Source: Bdellovibrionales bacterium
GTDB lineage: Bacteria > Bdellovibrionota > Bdellovibrionia > Bdellovibrionales > UBA1609
NCBI GenBank assembly: GCA_007121385.1
Contig: SKLV01000012.1
Location: 1 to 36,156, forward strand
Direction: 5' to 3'
Length of the DNA: 36,156 nt
Positions within the stretch are counted from its first letter, which is position 1. The number at the start of each line of letters is the position of its first letter. The notes beneath the pieces were generated by a model. That model searched no databases. It was not told the origin of the DNA and saw only the letters and a program-made list of their open reading frames with translations. The position numbers were made by a program, and so were the translations under genes. Of this stretch, positions 25,077-33,167 are shown in pieces.

Positions 25077-25979
25077 ATGAACTTGCAGCAACTCACTACC
25101 TTTTGCACTGTCATCAGTGAGGGCAGTATGACGGCCGCAGCCGACAAACTGTTCCTCACCCAACCCGCAGTCAGTCAGCAGATTCGCAACCTGGAGGAGG
25201 AGTTGGGAGTGGAGATTTTGGTGCGGGGAACTCGTCAGGTCAAACCCACCTTGCAGGGACAACTGCTCTACGACTACGCGAAAAGAATTCTTCACCTCAC
25301 TCAACAGGCTCAAGTGGCGATTCAGACCATCTCTCAAGAGGTGTCAGGAGAGCTTCGCATTGCCACCCTCAACTCCATAGGGCTGTATATGATCAGTCCC
25401 ATCATAGGTCTGTTCCTCAAACACAATACTGGTTTGCGGATTCAGCTGGTCTATGGCTCTGGAGAGAGAATCATCCGCGATATGAAGAACCACCAAGTGG
25501 ACTTGGTGATTCTACCAGACCTGAAGTCGGAGTATGGAATTGAATTTCCCGAGTACAATAAGCGATTTCTCTACAAGGATGAAATGTGGCTGGTGGGGGC
25601 AGGAAGAGACACCAGCCTTCCCTCCAATATTGACTTGGGAGTTTATGCCTCACGACCTGTGGTGTCCTTTACTGAACAGTATCCCGGCTTTCGTTACTTT
25701 TTAGAGAAGAAATTGAAAGACCGCCGCATAGAGGTTGCACCGGCCTTTGAGACGGACAATGTGGGCACCTTAAAAAGGGTCATTGAGGCGGGGATGGGTT
25801 GGGGCTTCTTGCCTTCCCACAGCATTCGCAAACAGGTCAAAATGGGCCGTCTCACTCAGGTTCAGGTGGATGAGTTGCGCTATTCAGTGGCTGTCAATAT
25901 GTACACCCCGGAAAATCCGGAGCGAGAAGCCATTAATGAGGTCTTTTTCCGCGCCCTGCACCAGCAGTCTTTGTCCTAA
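25077..25979 (+). CDS. LysR-family transcriptional regulator
   Basis: MNLQQLTTFCTVISEGSMTAAADKLFLTQPAVSQQIRNLEEELGVEILVRGTRQVKPTLQGQ; CAAGGAGG SD. Confidence 0.93.
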   Translation: MNLQQLTTFCTVISEGSMTAAADKLFLTQPAVSQQIRNLEEELGVEILVRGTRQVKPTLQGQLLYDYAKRILHLTQQAQVAIQTISQEVSGELRIATLNSIGLYMISPIIGLFLKHNTGLRIQLVYGSGERIIRDMKNHQVDLVILPDLKSEYGIEFPEYNKRFLYKDEMWLVGAGRDTSLPSNIDLGVYASRPVVSFTEQYPGFRYFLEKKLKDRRIEVAPAFETDNVGTLKRVIEAGMGWGFLPSHSIRKQVKMGRLTQVQVDELRYSVAVNMYTPENPEREAINEVFFRALHQQSLS

Positions 25980-25986
25980 GCTCTAG

Positions 25987-26835
25987 TTACAGCAAGACGC
26001 TGTGGGGCAAATTCATCCGCGTCGCCACCAGGCGGATGATTTCGGCCGCCGTCTCTTCAAGAGCCCGATCCGTGACATCAAAAACAGGCCAGCGCTTGTT
26101 TTTGCGAAAAAGGCCAAGGGCATATTCAATCTCTTTTTGCACATGGGCCAAGCTGGCATATTCGGAACCTGCATCTTGGCCAAACTTTTCTAATCTCTTG
26201 CGGCGAATGCGAATCAGAGAGTCGGAGTCGATGATCAATCCCACGACCTTCCTCTGATCCACCGCAAAGAGTTCTTCAGGCAGGGGGGTGTTGAGCACCA
26301 AGGGAATGTTGGCGACCTTCCAGCCCTTGTGACTGAGATAAATGGACAGTGGGGTTTTGCTGGTGCGGCTGATCCCAACCAAAATAATATCGGCCCTATC
26401 CAAATCAGTTAAAAGTTTACCGTCATCGTGCTTCACGGTAAATTCAATGGCCTCAATGCGCTTAAAATATTTTTCATCCACAGTGCGAAGAAGTCCAGCT
26501 GTGGGACTGTCTTGAGCTGGCCCCAAGTAGTCATTGAGCTCTTTCAGCAGTGGCCCCAAGAGGTCCACCGCTTTGAGGCCTTTGGCACTGGCGGCAGCAC
26601 AAATTGTCTTCTGCAGTGAGGGGCTCACTAGGGTGTAGACAATCAGGGCCTTGCGTTCAAAGGCCTCTGTCATCAAGGCCTCCACTTGTTCTTCTGATCG
26701 GACATTTTTGCAGCGGACAATCTGTACATCTTGGCCCGGGTGCTGGACGAGGGCCGCTCGAGTCATGGCACTGGCGGTCTCTCCGGTGCCGTCGGACAAA
26801 ATATAAATAGTTGAAGGGGAGGGGGGAAATGTCAT
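25987..26835 (-). CDS. ppsR: Pyruvate,phosphate dikinase / PEP synthase regulatory protein (DUF299, bifunctional kinase-pyrophosphorylase)
   Basis: IYILSDGTGETASAMTRAALVQ, LVGISRTSKTPLSIYLSHKGWKVANIPLV. Confidence 0.9.
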   Translation of the reverse strand: MTFPPSPSTIYILSDGTGETASAMTRAALVQHPGQDVQIVRCKNVRSEEQVEALMTEAFERKALIVYTLVSPSLQKTICAAASAKGLKAVDLLGPLLKELNDYLGPAQDSPTAGLLRTVDEKYFKRIEAIEFTVKHDDGKLLTDLDRADIILVGISRTSKTPLSIYLSHKGWKVANIPLVLNTPLPEELFAVDQRKVVGLIIDSDSLIRIRRKRLEKFGQDAGSEYASLAHVQKEIEYALGLFRKNKRWPVFDVTDRALEETAAEIIRLVATRMNLPHSVLL

Positions 26836-26840
26836 TCTAT

Positions 26841-27359
26841 TTAGGCCTCAAGGGGTAAGTCACCAGGAACGAAACTAAAGAACCCCGGCCCTCCCATGTC
26901 TCCTTGAGAAGTCTGCATCTCTTGGACTGAGAGAGAATTCTCTTGGGGCCAGTGAGCTTCCAAATCTCTGTCCTTAATTTCAAGAGGCAAAAAAAGCCGC
27001 AGAGAGGGGCGCCCCAAGCCCTGCCAAATCTGATGTGCCTGCTCAAGCCAGGGCAGAGGCTCTCCCATAAAGGGCAAAATCACCGTGTACTGATTGGGAA
27101 GCCGGTGAGAGGAAGACAGCAGGAGGGGGGATTGATCCCCTTGTAGAGGGGCTGTTCCCAGTTCTATTTCGTTATCCTGAAGAATTCCCAGTAGGGAAGG
27201 GGCCAGGGCTTTAGGTTGATGCTCTTGAGCCCGAGCCACCAAAAAGTTGAGATACCAGTCCACTTTGCGGGTGAAGGCCGACTGCAAGGGAGAAGGTAAA
27301 AGCCAGAGATCAGAGCCGCCGGCAAAGGCGCCGGGATTGGAGAGTTTCTTAAAGCTCAT
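26841..27359 (-). CDS. Hypothetical protein between nusB and ppsR
   Basis: 172-aa ORF, ATG overlaps end of nusB, stop 5 nt before ppsR start; no motif recognised. Confidence 0.6.
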   Translation of the reverse strand: MSFKKLSNPGAFAGGSDLWLLPSPLQSAFTRKVDWYLNFLVARAQEHQPKALAPSLLGILQDNEIELGTAPLQGDQSPLLLSSSHRLPNQYTVILPFMGEPLPWLEQAHQIWQGLGRPSLRLFLPLEIKDRDLEAHWPQENSLSVQEMQTSQGDMGGPGFFSFVPGDLPLEA

Positions 27360-27780
27360 GCTGGGCCTGCTTTAGGATTTGATCTAGAACTCCGTTCACA
27401 AAAGAAGCGGATTCCGTACTGCCGTACTTTTTGCTGATTTCGATGGCCTCATTGAGAGCCGACTTAGGCGGGACGGCTCCATTGGAAAAGTGAATCTCAA
27501 AGACAGCCATGCGCATCAGAGTGAGGTCCACAAGGGCCATGCGGGGAATTTTCCAGTGGGCACTATGGGCCTCAATAAGGGCGTCAATTTCAGTTTGATG
27601 AGAGGTGACCCCCTGAAGCAAAAACTCAGCGTAGTTCCACGCCTCGAGTGGGGCCTGAACATGGCTCTTGAAGGTCTCCAAATGCTCTTCAATACTGAGA
27701 TCAGAGACAAACTCTCTCTGGAAGAGCACCTGAAGGCTCAGCTCTCTCGCCTGACGACGGGGCCCGTGATTTTGCGCCAT
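27349..27780 (-). CDS. nusB: Transcription antitermination factor NusB
   Basis: RRQARELSLQVLFQREF...RMALVDLTLMRMAVFEIHF...VPPKSALNEAIEISKKYGSTESASFVNGVLDQI. Confidence 0.93.
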   Translation of the reverse strand: MAQNHGPRRQARELSLQVLFQREFVSDLSIEEHLETFKSHVQAPLEAWNYAEFLLQGVTSHQTEIDALIEAHSAHWKIPRMALVDLTLMRMAVFEIHFSNGAVPPKSALNEAIEISKKYGSTESASFVNGVLDQILKQAQHEL

Positions 27781-27926
27781 GAAAAAATCTCCTCTGGGGG
27801 AATTTTCTAGTCCTCCTCCAGAGCCGGGTCAACAAAATGTCACTTTGCAGCAATGACGGGGCGCCTCGCCATTTGACCGGAGATCTGATAGTTTGGCCTT
27901 CATCGACCTTTAGAGAGAGGGTTTCT

Positions 27927-28574
27927 ATGAGGAAAATAGTTTTTATTTTATTGTCAGTCACTTTCAGCTTTGGGGCCTGGTCCCAGGTGGATGTGACCCA
28001 TGTTCCTGAAGTGGGGCCAGAGAAAGGGAGGGAATACATGCGGCGGAGAGCTCCGGCCCCAGCCAGCAGCCGTCGCCCAGCCTCCCTGCCCGGGCCTACG
28101 GGCCCCCGTTATTTAAGTCTCCATGTGGGGGGCTTTATCGATCAGGATGTCTATCGCTGGGGAGACAGGGACAACCAGGATGTGGGCCAACTCAATACAG
28201 GCGTGTCCTACAAGGTGGGGGAGTGGACTCAGGCCATGGATTTGCTGTTTCGTGCCGACTTCACCACTTTTCATCTGCTGGAGAGAAGGGCACTCAAAAT
28301 GTCCCTGCTGCCTGTAGTGACCTTTCCTGATTCGGGCAGTCAGTTTCCCCTCTACTTTGGCGCGGGAGCCGGTCTGGGAGTCTTTTTTAAGCAGGCCCCT
28401 GGATTTTCCAGCTTATCCTTGGACTATCAGATTTTAGCTGGAGCCCGCTTCTTTGATGTGTTTCAGGGAGCTGGATTGATGTTTGAGGGGGGGCTCAAAA
28501 ATCATGTGCATCTTTTCAGTAAGGGCCAGCACAACGGGATCTTTTTCACTGCTGGAACGGTGTTTCGCTTTTGA
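27927..28574 (+). CDS. Putative outer-membrane beta-barrel protein
   Basis: Signal peptide MRKIVFILLSVTFSFGAWSQ, aromatic/glycine alternation, C-terminal ...TAGTVFRF ending in Phe; track ORF starts 27837. Confidence 0.6.
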   Translation: MRKIVFILLSVTFSFGAWSQVDVTHVPEVGPEKGREYMRRRAPAPASSRRPASLPGPTGPRYLSLHVGGFIDQDVYRWGDRDNQDVGQLNTGVSYKVGEWTQAMDLLFRADFTTFHLLERRALKMSLLPVVTFPDSGSQFPLYFGAGAGLGVFFKQAPGFSSLSLDYQILAGARFFDVFQGAGLMFEGGLKNHVHLFSKGQHNGIFFTAGTVFRF

Positions 28575-29824
28575 GGGCTCAGGAAACCTTTCAAGATAAA
28601 CTCCACCGCCCGGTTTTGGGAAAAGTGGTCTCCGCCCTTGGAGAAATTTTTGTCCATGGGCGCCATGCCGATAAGGTGATCGAGAGTTTGGGGAGAGCCT
28701 CTCAGCCCCGTCTGGGCAGTCGGGATCGACGTCTTTTGGCCGAGTCGGTTTATGATAGTGTGCGCTGGTGGAGGCCTTTATGGCAGGTCACTCAGGGCTC
28801 TTGGCCCCCCACCACCGACCAGCTGCAAAATTCTCAGCTTTGGCAAGTGGTGGGCGCTTGGCTGATTCTGTACAAAAACCTGGAGACTTTGCCCCAGTGG
28901 GTTGAGTGGCAAGATCTGCCTCCTCCTCAAACTCTGCGGGCCCGCTTTGCAGGACTGAGCGAGTTTGAGCAGGCCTCCTTCCCCGATTGGCTCCAGGAGC
29001 TGGCGGAAAGAGAGTTGGGGGCCGAGGCCTGGTCTCAACATCGCCAGGCTCTCAACAGCCTAGCTCCCGTATTTTTAAGGGTCAACGGTCTGAAAATCAC
29101 CCGCGGAGAGCTGCAGCAGGTTCTGGCCGAGGAGTCGGTGGAGACGGTGGTGGAGGAGAAAGTGGCCTCGGCACTTCGTCTTAAAGTTCGCGCTCCTGTG
29201 TTCCGCACCGAGGCCTTTAAAAAGGGCTATTTTGAGGTGCAGGATTTGGGATCTCAGCAGATCGCTCCTCTCCTGCAGGTGGAGCCGGGACACCGAGTGG
29301 TGGACGCCTGTGCGGGAGCCGGGGGAAAGAGCTTGCACCTGGCCGAGTTGATGCAAAACCGTGGTCGCATTATTGCCATGGACATCCACCAGTGGAAGCT
29401 GGACGAGTTGAAAGTGAGGGCTAGAAGGGCGGGAGTGAGCAGTCTTGAGACCCGATTGATTGAGTCCACCAAAGTGATCAAGCGCTTACGCCAACAGGCC
29501 GACCGCCTTCTTTTGGACGTGCCCTGCACGGGATTGGGAGTTCTGAGACGTAATCCCGACAGCAAATGGAAGCTCAGTCTGTCTGAGTTGGAGAGGCTGA
29601 GGCAGCTTCAGGCCCAACTGTTGCAGAATTACAGCTCCACTCTCAAGGTGGGGGGCAAGATGGTCTACGCCACCTGCAGTCTTTTGCCCTCAGAAAACCG
29701 CTTGCAGGTGAAAGCCTTTCTCGACAGTCAAACTGGAGGCTGGGAACTGGAGGAAGAACTGGAGCTTTGGCCTGAGCAGGGAGGTGGAGATGGCTTTTAT
29801 GGGGCTCGGCTCCGAAGACTTTAA
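28571..29824 (+). CDS. rsmB: RsmB/NOP family 16S rRNA (cytosine-C5) methyltransferase-like
   Basis: VVDACAGAGGKSLHLAEL, LLLDVPCTGLGVLRRNPD, MVYATCSLLPSEN; TTG start overlapping upstream stop. Confidence 0.85.
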   Translation: MRAQETFQDKLHRPVLGKVVSALGEIFVHGRHADKVIESLGRASQPRLGSRDRRLLAESVYDSVRWWRPLWQVTQGSWPPTTDQLQNSQLWQVVGAWLILYKNLETLPQWVEWQDLPPPQTLRARFAGLSEFEQASFPDWLQELAERELGAEAWSQHRQALNSLAPVFLRVNGLKITRGELQQVLAEESVETVVEEKVASALRLKVRAPVFRTEAFKKGYFEVQDLGSQQIAPLLQVEPGHRVVDACAGAGGKSLHLAELMQNRGRIIAMDIHQWKLDELKVRARRAGVSSLETRLIESTKVIKRLRQQADRLLLDVPCTGLGVLRRNPDSKWKLSLSELERLRQLQAQLLQNYSSTLKVGGKMVYATCSLLPSENRLQVKAFLDSQTGGWELEEELELWPEQGGGDGFYGARLRRL

Positions 29825-29924
29825 GCCCTACATCCGTTTTGCACCTCAACTTAAAGCGTCTTGAGTTGAGACAGACCGCATTTTTTTCTCTGGCTTTGGC
29901 TCTGTATGCCCTATCCTGTAAAAG

Positions 29925-30059
29925 ATGACTGTAAGCTTTTTGATTCTTGGAGCATTGTTAGGTTTGGTGGTGCTGGTCGGGCTCTGGCCCCGTCCTCAGG
30001 TTCAAGAGGTTCGCTTTGAACTGGCTCCCGCCCCTCGTCCACCCCGGAGGCGTCGATGA
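29925..30059 (+). CDS. Small membrane protein candidate, 44 aa (below ORF-track cutoff)
   Basis: MTVSFLILGALLGLVVLVGLWPRPQVQEVRFELAPAPRPPRRRR; TM plus Pro/Arg tail; stop overlaps the next start (ATGA). Confidence 0.55.
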   Translation: MTVSFLILGALLGLVVLVGLWPRPQVQEVRFELAPAPRPPRRRR

Positions 30060-30490
30060 ATAAGAGACGCTGGATGATTTCCTCTCTGACGGTCGGCCTG
30101 GGCTTTCTTCTTTTACACTTTCAAAACTGTGCGATGCCTTCAGAGTTGGAGGGGTACTCTGATTCACCTGCTTTTGGCTCCTCTGAAGAGGTGAGAATTG
30201 TGGACGATTGGGCGACGGCAAAGATCAGTCTTTTTCAAAAGAGTATGGACCTGGCAGTGGACGAAGACATCCTCGTGGTTGATGGCTTTTGCTCTCGCTC
30301 TTTGCGAGGAGAGGTCTTGGAGTGGGACTTGGAGGAGCACTCCCAGGGAGTCGCCCTCTGTGAAATGGGAGGGTTTCGGCTGGTTCTCGATCACTTGGGA
30401 GAGCTGGATTGTGGTTTTGACTACCGCCTTCAAGTGCGCTCCACCGAGGGAGATCAAGAAGACCTGATCCTTCATCGCCACTGTTTATAA
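30056..30490 (+). CDS. Lipoprotein-like protein with LLLHFQNC motif, unknown function
   Basis: MNKRRWMISSLTVGLGFLLLHFQNCAMPSEL...; five cysteines. Confidence 0.7.
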   Translation: MNKRRWMISSLTVGLGFLLLHFQNCAMPSELEGYSDSPAFGSSEEVRIVDDWATAKISLFQKSMDLAVDEDILVVDGFCSRSLRGEVLEWDLEEHSQGVALCEMGGFRLVLDHLGELDCGFDYRLQVRSTEGDQEDLILHRHCL

Positions 30491-30538
30491 ACTTTCTTAG
30501 ATTTCAGAGCCACCATAATTTAAACTCCAAGAATTTTC

Positions 30539-30564
30539 CCTCGCCGGCGAGGCTGGACCCAGCC
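30539..30564. other. Back-to-back perfect hairpins CCTCG-CCGG-CGAGG and GGCTG-GACC-CAGCC
   Basis: CCTCGCCGGCGAGG 30539-30552 is a 14-bp palindrome; GGCTGGACCCAGCC 30551-30564 overlaps it by GG. Confidence 0.6.
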
Positions 30565-30636
30565 CATCGACCAGGCTTTTGACCCAAGTCAGGGAGTCCT
30601 TGACGATAATTTTGCCCTGCGGGGACAATCTAAAAT

Positions 30637-31791
30637 ATGGATATGGGTTCATTTCTCAGGTTTATGGTCAACCACAATGAGGCCATCATTCAGTGGCTGG
30701 TCTTTGCCATTGTGGTCACTGTGGCCTTCATACTTTTTCGCAGTCTGTTTTTTAAACAGGAAGAGGCCGAGGCCGAAGGGGCAGGGCTCGGTTTGGGGGC
30801 CTCGGCTCAAGATCTGGAGATCACACTGCAAAAGATTCTGGCCAAGTCCTCCAGACAGGATCAGCCCGCCTCTGTTGAAGGGGGGAACCCACAAAAATCT
30901 GAAGCAAGCCCTTCTCCCAGTGAGTTGGCTGAACTCAGACTGGAGCTCTCTAAGCGCCAGCAGGAGATAGAGGACTTAAAACTCCAGCTGAATGAGGCCG
31001 TGGCCGCTTCGACTCAGGCGGGGAGTGCCCCACCAACCCAGACCAGTGATGATAGCGCACTGAGGGCCACCATTGAGGAGCTAGAGGCCCGCCTGGCGGA
31101 ATACGGCATTTTGGAAGACGACATTGCCGACCTGTCCTTGTACAAAGAGGAAAATCAAAAGTTGAAGGCTGAGCTGGAAAGACTGAGACAAGGGGGGGGA
31201 GTGAGTGAGGTCTCTTCTGAAGGGGCAGACCTGGATAGGGGAGAGGCCGCTGAAATGGCTGCCGAAATGGCTGCCGAAACGGCCTCTGAGGCCGCCGCTT
31301 TTTCGCAAGAGATTATGGATGGCGTCCCTCAAGAGGGAGGGCAGAGTGAGGTGGAGCCAGCGCCCCCTACTCCTCGTAAAGAGGAAAAAGTCTCCTCGGC
31401 GGCAGCAGCTGCCGCCGCTTCAGCGGCCGCCTTTAACGAGAGCCCTGAGGCTTCAGCTGCAGCTGAGCCGACACCCTCGTCAGAGCCGACCACTGCAGCT
31501 GCGGCCCCAAATCCTGCGGTGGCTCAGGAAGACGACTTGTTGGCTGAATTTGCCGTGGCCATGGGTGTGGCCGAGGCGACCGACGACTCGGCACCCCCTG
31601 CGCAGGAGCAGGAATCCGATGCCGAGGCCTCCCTGGAAGAGTTTGACACTTCCAAGATGTTGGCCGAGATGGAGGCCCTCAGTCAGGTGGCTTTGAATTC
31701 GGATCAGGACGATGGGGAATCAATTTTTGAAGAGTCCTTGGATACGGATAAAATGGAAGAGGAAGCGAGCCGACTGGCAGCCAAAGAATAG
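30637..31791 (+). CDS. Single-TM, coiled-coil, Ala/Glu-rich protein of unknown function
   Basis: TM EAIIQWLVFAIVVTVAFILFRSLFF, coiled coil ELAELRLELSKRQQEIEDLKLQL, long acidic/Ala-rich tail. Confidence 0.8.
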   Translation: MDMGSFLRFMVNHNEAIIQWLVFAIVVTVAFILFRSLFFKQEEAEAEGAGLGLGASAQDLEITLQKILAKSSRQDQPASVEGGNPQKSEASPSPSELAELRLELSKRQQEIEDLKLQLNEAVAASTQAGSAPPTQTSDDSALRATIEELEARLAEYGILEDDIADLSLYKEENQKLKAELERLRQGGGVSEVSSEGADLDRGEAAEMAAEMAAETASEAAAFSQEIMDGVPQEGGQSEVEPAPPTPRKEEKVSSAAAAAAASAAAFNESPEASAAAEPTPSSEPTTAAAAPNPAVAQEDDLLAEFAVAMGVAEATDDSAPPAQEQESDAEASLEEFDTSKMLAEMEALSQVALNSDQDDGESIFEESLDTDKMEEEASRLAAKE

Positions 31792-31795
31792 GTGG

Positions 31796-32629
31796 ATGTG
31801 GATGAAGAAAGCGTCAAGTGGGGCCTTTGGGGGAGTTTTGGCAGCGATGGTCTTTACCTGGGGAGCTCAGGGAGCTCCAGCTCCCCGTCCAGGAGTCAAC
31901 TTGCCTCCGCCCCCAGTCCAGCAGACTCCGCAGAGCACTGACTCCAGAAGTCTAGCTCAGGCCAGAGAGCTGGTGTTGATGGCTCTGAGTTTGCCAGAGG
32001 AAAATCGTCTTCAGGCACTCAGGGAGCAGGCCCAACAGGCCTCTTTGAGGTCCTCTTCCTTTCGCGCCCTTGAGCAGTTGAGTTTTGAGGACTCCCAAAG
32101 TTTACAGGTGCGTTGGCGCTCCCTGACAGCCTTAGCCCAGGTCTATCCAGAGCAAGCCGAACCCGTCCTCAATCGGGCCGCAGCCAGCTCTGATTGGTTT
32201 ATGCGCAACGCAGCTCTAGTGGCCATGACTTCACTGCGCAGTGAGTACGCCTTGGCCTGGGCTCAGAAGCTGAGTCGAGATCCCGCTCTGGTGGTGAGAA
32301 CGGCCGCCTTCCAGCTCATTGCCCATATTGGCGCTCCACAAACAGAGAGCTTGTTGTGGGAACAGCTCTATGCGCCAGAGAATTTTCACAATGGTCAGAG
32401 TCTATTTGTACGTCGTCATATTGTGAAGGCTCTCTCTGCAATCGCTCGCCCAGGCCAAGAGGCCCGCTATATTCGTGTCCTCGAGGACGCCGATGCTCGT
32501 CTTCACCCCTTTGCCATTCAGGCTCTAGAAAAAATCAGTGGTCGGACTCTGACCGCTCAAGGGGCCACCGTCTCCCAAGTGAAGGAGGAGTGGCTCAGCT
32601 GGTGGGGGAGTCAAAACCTCCAGCTTTAG
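31796..32629 (+). CDS. Exported HEAT-repeat-like protein (start 31796 or 31802; track ORF starts 31712)
   Basis: MKKASSGAFGGVLAAMVFTWGAQG signal; helical repeats ALVAMTSLRSEYALAWAQKLSRDPALVVRTAAFQLIAHIGA...HIVKALSAIA. Confidence 0.7.
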   Translation: MWMKKASSGAFGGVLAAMVFTWGAQGAPAPRPGVNLPPPPVQQTPQSTDSRSLAQARELVLMALSLPEENRLQALREQAQQASLRSSSFRALEQLSFEDSQSLQVRWRSLTALAQVYPEQAEPVLNRAAASSDWFMRNAALVAMTSLRSEYALAWAQKLSRDPALVVRTAAFQLIAHIGAPQTESLLWEQLYAPENFHNGQSLFVRRHIVKALSAIARPGQEARYIRVLEDADARLHPFAIQALEKISGRTLTAQGATVSQVKEEWLSWWGSQNLQL

Positions 32630-32633
32630 GTCT

Positions 32634-33167
32634 TTAAGGCTGACTCAGGGCCCTTTCCAAGGCCTGCTCCAAAAACAGCTCGCGCTCAATGCGGTACAGG
32701 AGGGCTTCTTCCTCAAGTCCGTCGCTGGGCAGGGGTCTCGGCTCAGAAAAAAAGTCGGAGGCCTGTTCAGTGTTTTTACGCACACTGACCTTAATGGCCG
32801 GCCGCCCCTCGATCTGCCCGCGGAGAACTCGAATGGAGAGCCAACTGCTCACCCCTCCTGGCTGATAGTTGGGTCGATGGGGAGGGGTCCACAGGTCGGG
32901 GCGGCGCCTGGGCTCTGTTTCAATCACCCCCTGATCCATATTGTTTACTGACATGCGATAGTCTTTCAGGGCCAGCTGGGTAGCCCTCCAGACTTTGTCG
33001 TAAGGGGCCGAGAAAACCTGCTCGCGAGGAGCATAGCTGGGCTCAGGCCCTGAGTTGTCACTAAAAAGAGCGCAGCCGGTGAGGGCTGCGCTAAGAGAAG
33101 ACAACAGAACGATTCGGGTAAAAATCTTCCCTAAGAGCTTAAAAGTCCAAGGCGTTGCGAGTGACAT
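32634..33167 (-). CDS. Lipoprotein, possibly BamC/DUF-like; unknown function
   Basis: Lipobox SLSAALTGC; APYDKVWRATQLALKDYRMSVNNMDQGVIETEP; overlaps the end of the upstream gene. Confidence 0.7.
   Translation of the reverse strand: MSLATPWTFKLLGKIFTRIVLLSSLSAALTGCALFSDNSGPEPSYAPREQVFSAPYDKVWRATQLALKDYRMSVNNMDQGVIETEPRRRPDLWTPPHRPNYQPGGVSSWLSIRVLRGQIEGRPAIKVSVRKNTEQASDFFSEPRPLPSDGLEEEALLYRIERELFLEQALERALSQP

Noticed and set aside
29845-29886. CTCAACT...AGTTGAG hairpin followed later by a T-run after the RsmB-like gene
   Set aside because: The 12-nt loop and ~10-nt gap before the T-run make it a poor intrinsic terminator; left uncalled.
31205-31696. 163-aa very basic plus-strand ORF inside the acidic coiled-coil gene
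   Set aside because: Out-of-frame reading of Ala/Glu-rich low-complexity codons gives Arg/Pro/Trp-rich nonsense.
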